A DNA stretch of 64,000 nucleotides from Gilliamella sp. Pra-s52 (GTDB lineage: Bacteria > Pseudomonadota > Gammaproteobacteria > Enterobacterales > Orbaceae), in contig NZ_WTEY01000011.1 in NCBI RefSeq assembly GCF_009795805.1, positions 1 through 64,000 on the forward strand, written 5' to 3'. Below are positions 1-10,691 of the stretch, piece after piece (the stretch's first letter is position 1; the number at the start of each line of letters is the position of its first letter). The notes under the pieces were generated by a model that was not told the DNA's origin, made no database searches, and was given only the letters and a program-made list of their open reading frames with translations. Made by a program: the position numbers and the translations under genes.

Positions 1-118
1 GTCGTTGCCAACTATACATTGATCCAATACCATCTCTAAGGTAAAGTTGGTAAATATTATTAAAGAATTTAAACCGTTCAGTAATATAGTCTTCATCACT
101 GGAATCATTTGGTTCAAA
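1..118 (-). pseudogene. possible gene fragment, unidentified
   Basis: On the minus strand an open frame runs from the stop codon near 119-121 to the window edge (about 39 codons). It has protein-like composition, rich in D, E, F and Y, with the C-terminal part reading GIGSMYSWQR. No ATG, GTG or TTG start with a ribosome binding site precedes it. It is therefore either a 5'-degraded remnant or chance. I do not recognise the family. The stretch from 120 to 385 holds only a terminator-like hairpin and the upstream region of tex. Confidence 0.2.
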
Positions 119-267
119 TTAAAACACTAAAATGCTCAGTATAATTTTCTACGAGAGTTGTGTACTAAAAATGGGGTATTTACATATACTCATTACAGTC
201 GTTTCTCAAATTACTTTAAACAACGTGGGGAATTTTTGCATTTTATTTAATATCATTTTAATCAACA

Positions 268-299
268 AATATCACTACAAAAAATAGTGATATTTTTTT
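268..299 (+). terminator. Rho-independent terminator-like hairpin
   Basis: A perfect 10-bp stem (AATATCACTA at 268-277 with TAGTGATATT at 285-294) has a 7-nt loop and is followed by a run of T on the plus strand. It would end transcripts entering from upstream before tex. The gene it belongs to is not visible in this window. Confidence 0.55.
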
Positions 300-385
300 A
301 GGTAGGTATTCAAAGGTTCGGAATTGCAACAGAAACAAAGATGGGTATATAATCACTACTTTGCTTAAAAGTTGTTAAAAACACC

Positions 386-2695
386 ATGATAAACAATCAA
401 ATTAGCCATATTATAGCTGGTGAGCTTACTGTAAAACCCGAACAAGTGTTAGCTGCCATTCAATTATTAGACGAAGGTAGCACAGTTCCCTTTATTGCTC
501 GTTATCGAAAAGAGGTAACAGGAGGGCTTGATGATACTCAATTACGAACACTTGATAGTCGATTGAGTTATTTACGTGAACTTGAAGATCGTAAGCAAAC
601 CATTTTAAAATCAATAGAAGAACAAGGCAAATTAACGCCTGAATTAAGTAAAAGTATTGCCTCAACGCTTAGTAAAACAGAACTTGAAGATTTATATTTA
701 CCGTATAAACCCAAACGCCGTACTCGAGGCCAAATTGCAATTGAAGCAGGTCTTGAAGCTCTTGCTGATGATTTATGGCAAAATCCTTCATTAAATCCAG
801 AAAACGAAGCAGAAAAATATTTTAATACAGATAAAGGTATTACCGATACTAAATCTGCCTTGGATGGGGCTCGTTATATTTTGATGGAACGATTTGCTGA
901 AGAGGCTAACTTATTAGCAAAAGTACGTCATTATCTTTGGAATAATGCTCATTTGGTTTCTCGAGTAGTCAGTGGAAAGGAAGATGAGGGTGTAAAATTT
1001 CGAGACTATTTTTCTCAAAGTGAACTTATTTCAAAAGTACCTTCACACCGAGCATTGGCTATGTTCCGTGGGAGAAACGAGGGTTTTTTACAACTTTCCT
1101 TAAATGCTGATCCGCAATTTGAAGAAGCACCAAAAGAGAGTTATTGTGAACAAATTATCACTGAGTATTTAGGTGTTCATTTTAATGATCAACCAGCAGA
1201 TAAATGGCGAAAAGCAGTGATTAATTGGACGTGGCGCATAAAAATTTTAATGCACATGGAAACCGAGCTGATGACGACGCTTCGAGAACAAGCCGAAGAA
1301 GAAGCAATTAATGTTTTTGCTGCCAACTTGCATGATATGTTAATGGCCGCACCAGCAGGTATGAAAGTCACCATGGGTATGGATCCGGGGTTAAGAACTG
1401 GAGTAAAAATAGCGGTTGTTGATGCAACAGGTAAATTAGTTGCGACTGAAACTATCTATCCGCATACGGGGCAAGCTGATAAAGCGGCAATGGTTATTGC
1501 TGCGCTTTGTATTAAATATCAAGTTGAATTGGTGGCAATTGGTAATGGTACGGCTTCGCGCGAGACAGAACGTTTTTATTTGGACGTTCAAAAAAAATAC
1601 CCAGAAGTGAAAGCGCAAAAAGTGATTGTCAGTGAAGCTGGCGCTTCGGTTTATTCCGCATCAGAACTAGCCGCACAAGAGTTTCCTGATCTTGATGTAT
1701 CTATTCGTGGTGCTGTTTCTATTGCACGTCGTTTACAAGATCCATTAGCTGAACTTGTTAAAATTGATCCTAAATCTATTGGAGTAGGTCAATATCAGCA
1801 TGATGTAAGCCAAACTCAGTTAGCTAAAAAACTTGATGCCGTGGTTGAAGACGGTGTCAATGCGGTTGGTGTAAATTTAAATACTGCCTCAATGATGTTA
1901 CTCGCACGTATTGCTGGTCTAAATAAAGTTATTGCGCAAAATATTATTGATTGGCGTAATGAAAATGGACAATTTACGGATCGCAAACAACTATTAAAAG
2001 TTTCGCGTCTTGGGCCTAAAGCATTTGAACAATGTGCAGGTTTTTTAAGAATTATGGATGGTAAAAATCCACTTGATGCCTCTGCAGTTCACCCAGAAGC
2101 TTATCCTATTGTTGAGCGTATTTTAGAGAAAAATGGAAAATCTTTAAAAGACATTTTAGGTGATAGCAATTATTTAAAATCACTTAAAGCAATTGATTAT
2201 GTGGATGAAAACTTTGGTGTGCCAACAGTAACTGATATTATTAAAGAACTTGATAAACCAGGACGAGATCCAAGACCTGAATTTAAAACTGCTCAGTTTG
2301 CTGATGATATTGAAACTATGGAAGATTTAAAACTCGGCATGATTATGGAAGGTTCTGTTACCAATGTGACCAATTTTGGTGCCTTTGTTGATATTGGTGT
2401 TCATCAAGATGGTTTAGTGCATATTTCGGCCTTATCAGATAAGTTTGTTGATGATCCAAGAACAGTAGTAAAAGCGGGGGATATTGTTAAAGTTAAAGTG
2501 GTAGAGGTTGATATTCCTCGTAAACGTATTGCGTTAACCATGCGTCTTGATGATCCTGCGTCATTGACTAAGCAAGATGCTAATCGCATTTCAAAAAAAC
2601 ATACTCAGGCCAACAAACAAAATAATTATAATTCATTGCCGAATAACAGTGCGATGGGAAATGCGTTTGCTGCTGCATTAAAGAAAACTAAATAA
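386..2695 (+). CDS. tex: Tex-family RNA-binding transcription accessory protein (YhgF)
   Basis: This is the Tex/YhgF family, close in length to E. coli YhgF (769 aa here). The order of parts is typical: an N-terminal Tex helical region (about 1-190), a YqgF/RNase H-like domain starting near residue 330 ([10 protein letters not shown]), helix-hairpin-helix DNA-binding segments around 490-570, and a C-terminal S1 RNA-binding domain at about 650-725 ([16 protein letters not shown]). Family members bind nucleic acid and associate with transcription; the exact biochemical role is not settled. It starts at ATG 386 and stands alone, with a hairpin terminator at 2713. Confidence 0.95.
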   Translation: MINNQISHIIAGELTVKPEQVLAAIQLLDEGSTVPFIARYRKEVTGGLDDTQLRTLDSRLSYLRELEDRKQTILKSIEEQGKLTPELSKSIASTLSKTELEDLYLPYKPKRRTRGQIAIEAGLEALADDLWQNPSLNPENEAEKYFNTDKGITDTKSALDGARYILMERFAEEANLLAKVRHYLWNNAHLVSRVVSGKEDEGVKFRDYFSQSELISKVPSHRALAMFRGRNEGFLQLSLNADPQFEEAPKESYCEQIITEYLGVHFNDQPADKWRKAVINWTWRIKILMHMETELMTTLREQAEEEAINVFAANLHDMLMAAPAGMKVTMGMDPGLRTGVKIAVVDATGKLVATETIYPHTGQADKAAMVIAALCIKYQVELVAIGNGTASRETERFYLDVQKKYPEVKAQKVIVSEAGASVYSASELAAQEFPDLDVSIRGAVSIARRLQDPLAELVKIDPKSIGVGQYQHDVSQTQLAKKLDAVVEDGVNAVGVNLNTASMMLLARIAGLNKVIAQNIIDWRNENGQFTDRKQLLKVSRLGPKAFEQCAGFLRIMDGKNPLDASAVHPEAYPIVERILEKNGKSLKDILGDSNYLKSLKAIDYVDENFGVPTVTDIIKELDKPGRDPRPEFKTAQFADDIETMEDLKLGMIMEGSVTNVTNFGAFVDIGVHQDGLVHISALSDKFVDDPRTVVKAGDIVKVKVVEVDIPRKRIALTMRLDDPASLTKQDANRISKKHTQANKQNNYNSLPNNSAMGNAFAAALKKTK

Positions 2696-2712
2696 AAATA
2701 TTTACAAATTAT

Positions 2713-2732
2713 GGGACAGTTGTCCCTATTTT
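2713..2732 (+). terminator. terminator after tex
   Basis: GGGACA at 2713-2718 pairs with TGTCCC at 2721-2726 and is followed by TATTTT. It lies 18 bp after the tex stop. The loop is very short and the T tract is interrupted, so confidence is moderate. Confidence 0.45.
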
Positions 2733-2851
2733 GTATTCAGTGCGTTGAAATATGGTCATTTTTATATTGGATATCATCAATGTGCTTTTTAGCTATTTTT
2801 TATTAAGTTATAAAATAAAATTAAATTAATAGAAAGGGAATATCAAAAACA

Positions 2852-4396
2852 ATGAAAAAATATTTTAATGTTGTTTGGTTGGCATTAATTGTTATCCTCT
2901 CAGGATGTGATAAAAACCAAGTAAAATTAACGGAAGAAGTTAAATCTGAATTGGAAGATCAAGACAAACCGATTTGTTTTTATTTAGGTAAAGTAACATT
3001 TCCTTATCTTAAAAAAGATCTTAGCTATCCTGCAAATGAACGAGCAGAGGTTTGGGTAAATAATGAATTAAATCGACGGTTAGAGATTTTTTCAAATTTA
3101 GGTTTACTAGAGCGTTCATCAGATGCTAACAATCAAACAACCACCTATCAATTAGCTAAATTAAACAGCGATACTATATTTAAAAAAGGTAGTTTTTGTT
3201 TTGGGCAAGTGAGTTTAGATCATCTTTTTGTTGACAATTATAGAAATAGTGTAAACCCTTTTGCAACGGTAACTTATACTATTGAGCAAATTCCTTCTTG
3301 GGTTAATAATGATATCTTCAAACAATATTTTTATTCTCGTGAATTAGATAAAAATAAACAAAGTTATTACTATAGTTATCCTAGTTTAATTGATGGGCAA
3401 TTTCCTAACCAAATATCGTCCACAATTAAGTTAGCTAAATTGGAGAATGGTGAATTGATTTTTGATAACGAAGATTCGATAAAGCATTCATATTTTAATA
3501 GTAAAAAAGATGATAACTGGGATCGTGAGCATTTCACTTATGCATATTATGATACGGCAAAAGCAACCGAAATCAGATATGATTTTGTTAAGTATAATCA
3601 AATGAATAATGATTGGGGGATAGAGCCAGATTCTGTATTATTTTCAAAAGAAAAACCAAAACCATCAGTAAATTTAGCTCGTTCAACTAACTTAGTTGTA
3701 ATGTATTACTATTTTGATCATGCGCTTACTCAAAATCGTATTAAGTCGGCAAAAGGATATATAAAAGATAAGTTATTAGCTCAGTACTCAAAATTGCTTA
3801 GTGAAAAAAACGATTTTGCTTTTGAAATGAATTTTGATGAAAATGGGGTAGTTTCTTATTTCGTTGATAAAATTGAAAGTTATAATTATAAACAGAAACG
3901 TATTATTTCATCTTCTGACGATATGAAAACAGAACGAACGAGTTGGAAATTTTATGATTATTTTACCATGTCTTTACCTAGCCAAGATCAAAACTATCTC
4001 AATCCGTTTGCAACCGATGATTATGAAAAAACAGATATATTTGATATTTTCCAAGCAGACTATAACACAAAATTTGTTCAAACAGGGGTTGATTTAGATG
4101 AACTTCATTCAGTTTTCGTTGACTATGATGATGAAGACAAAATACTATTTTTTGATAATAATATGACATTTCAATACAATGATAAAAACCAGTTGATTTC
4201 AAGGGTGATTGATAATGAAACTTATACTATGGAGTATAATAAAGAAGGTCAATTAATCAAAATGAAAAAATATACTGGTAATAAAAATAAAGCGAGTCTT
4301 GAATGTCAATTTTTTAAACACAACCAAAAAGGTGATTGGACAATCAAAGAATGTGATGATGGTAAGATAACAACTCGAACTATTGAATATTATTAA
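2852..4396 (+). CDS. putative lipoprotein of unknown function, 514 aa
   Basis: The N-terminus is a clear lipoprotein signal: a positive MKK start, a hydrophobic core, and a lipobox LSGC with the lipidated cysteine at residue 19. The mature part is rich in Y, N, D and K. Near the C-terminus (about 435-480) it carries YD/RHS-like strand patterns (QYNDKNQLISRV, EYNKEGQLIKM). No catalytic motif was recognised. It is a monocistronic gene between tex and the yjjW end, read toward yjjW. It probably resides in an outer-membrane or periplasmic face, but this is inferred only from the signal. Function unknown. Confidence 0.8.
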   Translation: MKKYFNVVWLALIVILSGCDKNQVKLTEEVKSELEDQDKPICFYLGKVTFPYLKKDLSYPANERAEVWVNNELNRRLEIFSNLGLLERSSDANNQTTTYQLAKLNSDTIFKKGSFCFGQVSLDHLFVDNYRNSVNPFATVTYTIEQIPSWVNNDIFKQYFYSRELDKNKQSYYYSYPSLIDGQFPNQISSTIKLAKLENGELIFDNEDSIKHSYFNSKKDDNWDREHFTYAYYDTAKATEIRYDFVKYNQMNNDWGIEPDSVLFSKEKPKPSVNLARSTNLVVMYYYFDHALTQNRIKSAKGYIKDKLLAQYSKLLSEKNDFAFEMNFDENGVVSYFVDKIESYNYKQKRIISSSDDMKTERTSWKFYDYFTMSLPSQDQNYLNPFATDDYEKTDIFDIFQADYNTKFVQTGVDLDELHSVFVDYDDEDKILFFDNNMTFQYNDKNQLISRVIDNETYTMEYNKEGQLIKMKKYTGNKNKASLECQFFKHNQKGDWTIKECDDGKITTRTIEYY

Positions 4397-4700
4397 TAGC
4401 TTTTATAATAATCCTATTTTATTTCTTGTGTATTTACTCGTTAAAGGTGATGGTTTAGACCGTCACCAAATTCGATAATAAGCCAACTTATTGTTAGTTA
4501 TCACAAATATTACTGCGTTGGTGATTTATCGATTGGCTATATTTTTGTCATATAGAAAAGAAACCGCTTTCTTATTATCGAGAAATAGAAAACCTTGGTA
4601 TCATTTTGTATAGTCTTTTTGTCGATATGCATTTACTTTTTTAGTGAATGGATTAATTCAAAAACTAAAAATCGATAAAATTTTTACAGTGGTAAAAAAA
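4397..4700. other. convergent intergenic region, weak hairpin only
   Basis: This 304-bp stretch separates two converging genes. It holds an imperfect hairpin (4446-4454 with 4459-4467, one G-T pair, loop TTAG) that lacks a T tract in either direction. It might act as a weak terminator. No small gene or RNA was recognised. Confidence 0.4.
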
Positions 4701-5567
4701 TCACAAATAAACACTAGGTAATACAATCTTTTGTAGATTATATTGTTTTAATTGTTTTGCAAACTGCTCTACTTGTTGTTTACTGGCAGATGGCCATGTT
4801 TTAGCAATGCCATGTACACCATGATTATGAAAGGCGTTAATTCGAATTCGAATATTGGGATCTATATCAATTAAGAATTCAGCAATATTTTTTGCATTAT
4901 CTTGTAGATCGGTTTGTTTTGGAATAATTAAAAATCTTATTTCATATAATTTATTGATTTTGGCAAGATATTTAATCGTTTCTTTTACTCGTAGATTGTC
5001 TCGTCCTGTTAGCTGTTTATGTACATTATTATCCCAAGCTTTAAGATCAATCATTGCTCCATCCATCGTGCTTGTTACTTTTTGCCATCCTGTCTGTTTT
5101 AAGTAACCATTACTATCAATAAAGCAAGTAAGGTGATTTAAATCGTTGGCTTGTTTTATTGCTCTAAACAGATTCTCAATAAAAGGGAGTTGTATAGTGG
5201 CCTCTCCTCCACTAAAAGTTATACCGTTTAAAAATGGCAGATATTTTCGGATAATTTTTAATATATCTTCAACACTGTATTTATAAGTCATTGGTGTTGA
5301 GTTATAACCGCAAGTATTAATACAAGTATCACATTGTTGGCAAACCGAAGTTTGCCATATGACGCGATGATTGTTAAAACTTAATGCCTTATGTGGACAA
5401 GCATTAATACAATCGCCACAATCCTTACATAATGATATTGTGTAAGGATTGTGGCAGTTTAAGCAACGAAAATTGCATCCCTGTAAAAATATTACAAGTC
5501 GATTGCCTGGTCCATCAACACAAGAAAAGGGTAATATCTTGTTAACGATTGCCCATGACTTGTTCAT
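4701..5567 (-). CDS. yjjW: glycyl radical enzyme activase YjjW (radical SAM)
   Basis: A radical SAM activase of the pyruvate formate-lyase-activating type, 288 aa, matching E. coli YjjW in length and layout. The SAM cluster motif is CNFRCLNC (C31, C35, C38). A ferredoxin-like insert follows with two 4-cysteine sets (C47/C50/C53/C57 and C76/C79/C82/C86) that would hold two extra 4Fe-4S clusters. A glycine-rich TFSGGEAT segment follows. It would install the glycyl radical on YjjI. Its start overlaps the yjjI 3' end by 26 bp, implying translational coupling and equal expression. It is the last gene of the long minus-strand nucleoside operon. Confidence 0.9.
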   Translation of the reverse strand: MNKSWAIVNKILPFSCVDGPGNRLVIFLQGCNFRCLNCHNPYTISLCKDCGDCINACPHKALSFNNHRVIWQTSVCQQCDTCINTCGYNSTPMTYKYSVEDILKIIRKYLPFLNGITFSGGEATIQLPFIENLFRAIKQANDLNHLTCFIDSNGYLKQTGWQKVTSTMDGAMIDLKAWDNNVHKQLTGRDNLRVKETIKYLAKINKLYEIRFLIIPKQTDLQDNAKNIAEFLIDIDPNIRIRINAFHNHGVHGIAKTWPSASKQQVEQFAKQLKQYNLQKIVLPSVYL

Positions 5568-7089
5568 GACTGATTACTCTTGGCTTTCGACATAAATAAC
5601 TATTGTTTTTAACGTCATCAGCAGCTTCTGCTCCTAAAAACGTTGTGTTAATTCGTGATCCTTCTTGTTTATACTTTTTGATGTCGGATAATCTAACCAT
5701 ATAACCCGTTACTCGAACAAGATCATTGCCACTGATATTGGCGGTAAATTCACGAAAACCCAATTTAAAAGCTGCTTTACAAATTTGCAGTAATGCTGAT
5801 GGGTTATTTTTGATGGTTTCATCGATAGTTAAAATATCACTAATGCCCGATGTGTAGTAATGATGATGTTTAAATAGCGCCATAATATGGGTAACTGGAT
5901 CGGGTTCATGACCGTAAGGAATTCTTAGACCAGGGGTTATGCCTATATCGGTACTGATTCCTGATTGTGAATGTAACATAGCCTTTCCTTTCCAAGCATT
6001 TTCTATTGTGTGGTTGTCAATAAATTTGGCAATGAGTTGGGTAATGGTTAATGCCAGTTCATTGGCTTGTTCGTCAAAACCATAACGCCCTGCTAAATTT
6101 GCTTTTTCTTGCAGGATATTGACCGCTTCAGCCATACCAAAAATACCAAACATAGGTGCAAATCGGTTGGGATCAATTAATCCTTCTTGAACTAAAAAAC
6201 TGCTATTAAAAAAATTGGATTGATTATAAAGAAAATTCGATCTTGCTTGAATAAGATTAAGCTGTAACTGACAATAGTAAGGTAAGGTATTTGTCAAAAA
6301 ATCCTCACTATTTTTACTGCGTAATGCCACTTCTTTTAAGTTGATTCGTGAAAGCGTGCTTCCTCCGCCTGCAACTGGCAGTGAATTATAGCAACTTACA
6401 ACACCGTATCCTTTGCTATCAAAATCTTTTTGGACCATATTATTGTTTGCAATATGAGGTTTGCTTGTTTCACAGATATTTTCAATTGCCACTAATAATA
6501 ATGATTCTGGGGTAATCTCTTTATCATAGATAAAGGTTAAATTAGGTGCAACTTGTTTTAGTTCTCTATCTATACGTAAAATTACCCGACAGATAATATT
6601 ATCTGTTGGTCCAATGTTTGCATGCATAAATGCATCAGGTAAATTACGATCGAGCATGATCCAAAAACGCTTTAATCGCTGATAAATTTCATCTTCAGTA
6701 AGCTTACCAACGTAAGGAAGTAAAATTTGATCTAAGCATCCTAAATAAACAGGCATACCAGTTACTGAAGGAACGTGATGATAGATGATGATAAGCAAAT
6801 TTAATGCATCATCAAATGTTTCAGCTGGATTAAGTTCTAACCACTTCGACCCTTGTTTTAAAAATTTCACATAATCAGGTAAAACATAACGAGGTTTATA
6901 AGGCGCGTGACCTTCGTACATATCACAGATAACGCGGTCATTTAAAGCTTGTTGTGTTTCTTCATCCAGATCTACATAAGGTAAATTATTTTCTGCTGCT
7001 AAGGCGAGTAAATTTGATTTTTGTTTAGGCGACAAATTAGGATCTGTCACAATATTATAACAACTTTGTTGAAATTCAGTCATGCTCAT
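5542..7089 (-). CDS. yjjI: glycyl radical enzyme YjjI (DUF3029 family)
   Basis: This 515-aa protein matches the YjjI/DUF3029 branch of glycyl radical enzymes, shorter than PFL. The C-terminal radical loop reads RVTGY with Gly462 as the likely radical site, and the likely active-site cysteine is C233 (VVSCYNS). Activity would be anaerobic and depend on YjjW, encoded immediately downstream with overlap. The physiological substrate of this family is not known to me. In E. coli, yjjI-yjjW also sits beside deoCABD. Here it is 14 bp downstream of ushA and co-oriented with the nucleoside genes, so a role in deoxyribose or nucleoside-derived carbon metabolism is a reasonable inference only. Confidence 0.88.
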   Translation of the reverse strand: MSMTEFQQSCYNIVTDPNLSPKQKSNLLALAAENNLPYVDLDEETQQALNDRVICDMYEGHAPYKPRYVLPDYVKFLKQGSKWLELNPAETFDDALNLLIIIYHHVPSVTGMPVYLGCLDQILLPYVGKLTEDEIYQRLKRFWIMLDRNLPDAFMHANIGPTDNIICRVILRIDRELKQVAPNLTFIYDKEITPESLLLVAIENICETSKPHIANNNMVQKDFDSKGYGVVSCYNSLPVAGGGSTLSRINLKEVALRSKNSEDFLTNTLPYYCQLQLNLIQARSNFLYNQSNFFNSSFLVQEGLIDPNRFAPMFGIFGMAEAVNILQEKANLAGRYGFDEQANELALTITQLIAKFIDNHTIENAWKGKAMLHSQSGISTDIGITPGLRIPYGHEPDPVTHIMALFKHHHYYTSGISDILTIDETIKNNPSALLQICKAAFKLGFREFTANISGNDLVRVTGYMVRLSDIKKYKQEGSRINTTFLGAEAADDVKNNSYLCRKPRVISHEQVMGNR

Positions 7090-7103
7090 AATTATCTCAA
7101 TAT

Positions 7104-8789
7104 TTATTTCTCAATAATAAATTGTTTTGGTTCATAATCAGATGCATTAATTGGTGAATGTTTTTCAACATATTGTTTTACTACATCTGCATCGCGATAA
7201 CCTGTATCAACGTAAGTCGGTGACGTATTGGTTATTGGGTAACCATCTCCACCAGCGGCTAAAAAGTCAAGCGTGGCAATGCGATAGTTTTTTTGTAAAT
7301 CGATCGGTTGATTGTTAATTTTTACATTTTCAATATTGTCCTCATTTTTTGTTAGGCTAATATTTTTCAAATGCGTATATCCTCCTGAGCCTTGTTTTTT
7401 ACTTAATGCCGCTTTCAGATAATCAATTAATTCATTGCCTGTTAATTCGAAATAAACCACACTGTTACCAAAAGGTTCCACTTTTAAAATATCGCGGTAA
7501 GTAATATTACCTTCAATTAAGGAGTCACGAATCATACCACCAGACATAATGCCAACATCTGCATTAGTTTTTTCAACAAAAGCACTAAGTAACAATTGTC
7601 CCATATTGCTTTGCTGGTATCTAACAACATCACGATTGCCTTCTAACCGACCTATCAACTCACCACTTTTGACTAATAACTGCTGTTTACCCAGTTCTTG
7701 ATATGGTCTCAAATTTTCAAGTAAGGATTTATCTTGAGGAATTTCTTGCGTGTAATATTCAAGGCGTTTGGTGCTATTACCATTCTCCACCTCTTTTTTT
7801 AGATTAATAGGAATTAATTGGTAATTTTTTAATGTGATTTTGCCATTTAAAAAGACAAAATCAGCTCGTCCAACATATTTACCCCATTCGTGGGCTTGTA
7901 CAATCCATGTGCCATTTTGTTGATCTGGTGCACAAGGTGTGCCTGGTACATATTCGGTAATACGTTTATTAGGGCTAGCCATACAGACAGGATTTTGGGA
8001 GTGTCCACCTACTATCATATCCAAATCGCCTGTGTGCAATTTTCTGGCTAATTCAACATCGCCCGGTGCCATCGAGCCATGTTCACCATTTTCATAATGT
8101 CCCATATGAGTGACAGCAATAATCATGTCTGGGTGTTCATTGTCTTTTAATTGTTTAATTATTTTCTGTGCTTCAGGTAAAGTTTGTCGAAATTCGACGC
8201 CTTCTGTATTTTTGGGGGAAGCTAGAAAAATGGTATCATCAGTAGTCAAACCAAACACTGCAACTTTAATACCATTTAAATTAAACATTTTATAAGCATC
8301 AAATACACGTTTATCAGTTCCCTTGAAATAAGTATTTGCTGATAAAAAAGGAAATGTTGCCCATTTTTGTTGCTCACGAATAATTGTCAAAGGGTGATCA
8401 AACTCATGGTTACCCACAGCCATAGCATCGTAACCAACAGCATTCATACCAATAAAATCAGGTTTGGCTTGCTGTACATCAGATTCAGGGACCCCCGTAT
8501 TAATATCACCACCTGAAAGTAGCAATAATTTGCCACCTTCTGCTGTAACTTGTTTTCGAATTTCATCCACTACAGTTTTTTGGGCAGCAAGTCCATATTC
8601 ACCAATATCGTTTTGCCAAAAACGACCATGATGGTCGTTGGTATGTAAAATAGTAAATTGATAAGATTTGTCTTTTTCCCAAGTTGGAGTAGGGGTGTTT
8701 TTTGTGGTAACATCGGCCATGCAAGGGGCTGAGAATAGCCCCATACAAACAAGTAATGATAGTTTTTTATTAAATTGAAACGGATACAT
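7104..8789 (-). CDS. ushA: periplasmic 5'-nucleotidase/UDP-sugar hydrolase
   Basis: A calcineurin-like metallophosphatase of 561 aa, near E. coli UshA (550 aa). A signal peptide is visible (about 1-25, ending PCMA). Metal-site motifs are present: LHTNDHHG at about 48-55, GNHEFD and GGHSQ. The C-terminal nucleotide-binding domain follows, with a GGDGY motif. It would dephosphorylate extracellular nucleotides to nucleosides in the periplasm. It lies 30 bp after deoA and 14 bp before yjjI on the same strand, so it belongs to the nucleoside operon and feeds substrate to the nupG-encoded permease. Confidence 0.92.
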   Translation of the reverse strand: MYPFQFNKKLSLLVCMGLFSAPCMADVTTKNTPTPTWEKDKSYQFTILHTNDHHGRFWQNDIGEYGLAAQKTVVDEIRKQVTAEGGKLLLLSGGDINTGVPESDVQQAKPDFIGMNAVGYDAMAVGNHEFDHPLTIIREQQKWATFPFLSANTYFKGTDKRVFDAYKMFNLNGIKVAVFGLTTDDTIFLASPKNTEGVEFRQTLPEAQKIIKQLKDNEHPDMIIAVTHMGHYENGEHGSMAPGDVELARKLHTGDLDMIVGGHSQNPVCMASPNKRITEYVPGTPCAPDQQNGTWIVQAHEWGKYVGRADFVFLNGKITLKNYQLIPINLKKEVENGNSTKRLEYYTQEIPQDKSLLENLRPYQELGKQQLLVKSGELIGRLEGNRDVVRYQQSNMGQLLLSAFVEKTNADVGIMSGGMIRDSLIEGNITYRDILKVEPFGNSVVYFELTGNELIDYLKAALSKKQGSGGYTHLKNISLTKNEDNIENVKINNQPIDLQKNYRIATLDFLAAGGDGYPITNTSPTYVDTGYRDADVVKQYVEKHSPINASDYEPKQFIIEK

Positions 8790-8819
8790 TGTATCTCCTA
8801 ACTTACTATATAATAACTA

Positions 8820-10121
8820 CTATTCTGTAATAACTTTGTAAATAAGTTGTGGTTCTTTTGCACTATCACTAATAGTAATATTGTCGTAAAGTTTTTGTTT
8901 GATCGCATCAATCTTATCGGTACTAGCATGGATCGTTAACAAAGCTTCGCCTTCGGCTACTTTATCACCTACTTTTTTATGTAACACGATTCCTACAGCA
9001 GGATCGATAATATCCTCTTTAGTTGCACGGCCTGCACCTAATTGCATAGCAGCAATACCAATTTGATCGGCAATGATTCTTGAAACATAACCTGATTTAA
9101 GTGCAGGTAAAGCAATTTGATAAGGTGCACTAGCTAATTTTTCAGGGTGATCAACAACTGAGCTATCCCCACCTTGTGCTTCAATAAGTATTTTGAACTT
9201 CTCAATGGCTTTGCCATTTTTAATAACTTCTTGAAGTTTTGCTCTGGCTTCTTCTAATGTTTTGGCTTTATTAGCAAGCACAACCATTTGGCTACCTAAC
9301 GTTAAAACTAATTCAGTTAAATCAGCAGGGCCATGACCTTTTAAAGTATCAATGGCTTCTTTTATTTCAAGTGCATTACCAATTGCATAACCAAGCGGTT
9401 GTGACATATCAGATATAATAGCCATGGTTCGACGACCAATTTGGTTACCGATATTGACCATTTCGTGAGCTAACTTTTCGGAATCGGCCATATCTTTCAT
9501 TAGTGCACCATCACCTGTTTTGACATCAAGTACAATAGCATCGGCGCCTGCTGCTAACTTTTTGCTCATAATTGAGCTTGCAATAAGAGGAATAGAGTTA
9601 ACTGTTCCTGTGACATCACGTAAAGAATATAACTTTTTATCAGCGGGAGTTAAATTGCCTGATTGACCGATAACAGCAAGACCTTTATGATTAACTTGAT
9701 CGATAAAATCTTGTTTACTTAATTCAATTTTAAATCCTGGAATTGATTCAAATTTATCGGTAGTACCACCTGTATGACCTAAACCACGTCCAGACATTTT
9801 GGCAACAGGAACATCTAATGCGGCAACAAGCGGTGCAAGTACGAGTGTTGTGGTATCACCAACGCCTCCAGTTGAATGTTTATCAACTTTAATTCCTTGG
9901 ATTGAAGATAGATCAACGGTATCGCCTGAATACATCATTGCACTAGTTAAATCAGCACACTCTTTTGATGTCATACCTTTATAGTAAATTGCCATTAATA
10001 ACGCACTAACTTGGTAATCGGGGATAGCGCCATGAGTATAGTTGGTGATAAAAAATTGGATTTCTTCGGTAGTTAGAGGATGTCCATCACGTTTTTTTTC
10101 AATAATATCTACAAATCTCAT
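8820..10121 (-). CDS. pdp: pyrimidine-nucleoside phosphorylase, Bacillus Pdp type
   Basis: A thymidine/pyrimidine nucleoside phosphorylase of 433 aa that splits thymidine, uridine and deoxyuridine with phosphate. The signature [10 protein letters not shown] is at 81-90. From recall, the sequence is much closer to Bacillus Pdp than to the 440-aa E. coli DeoA. Long matching stretches include [20 protein letters not shown], the segment around [16 protein letters not shown] and the [10 protein letters not shown] region. It occupies the slot where deoA lies in enterics. A Firmicute origin is inferred. It is 147 bp downstream of cdd, a gap that could hold an internal promoter. Confidence 0.93.
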   Translation of the reverse strand: MRFVDIIEKKRDGHPLTTEEIQFFITNYTHGAIPDYQVSALLMAIYYKGMTSKECADLTSAMMYSGDTVDLSSIQGIKVDKHSTGGVGDTTTLVLAPLVAALDVPVAKMSGRGLGHTGGTTDKFESIPGFKIELSKQDFIDQVNHKGLAVIGQSGNLTPADKKLYSLRDVTGTVNSIPLIASSIMSKKLAAGADAIVLDVKTGDGALMKDMADSEKLAHEMVNIGNQIGRRTMAIISDMSQPLGYAIGNALEIKEAIDTLKGHGPADLTELVLTLGSQMVVLANKAKTLEEARAKLQEVIKNGKAIEKFKILIEAQGGDSSVVDHPEKLASAPYQIALPALKSGYVSRIIADQIGIAAMQLGAGRATKEDIIDPAVGIVLHKKVGDKVAEGEALLTIHASTDKIDAIKQKLYDNITISDSAKEPQLIYKVITE

Positions 10122-10268
10122 TATTTTTCTCTTTTAAATCAATTAATTATTTTTTGTTTACTTATACAAATGAGCATGTTTAGTTTTTGTCGAAAATAAT
10201 CGACTTAAAACAGCACTAAAATAAGTATAATGTTACATTATTTAACAACTTTGTTTCAAAAAACGAAA

Positions 10269-10682
<414 letters not shown>

Positions 10683-10691
10683 TTAATCACA

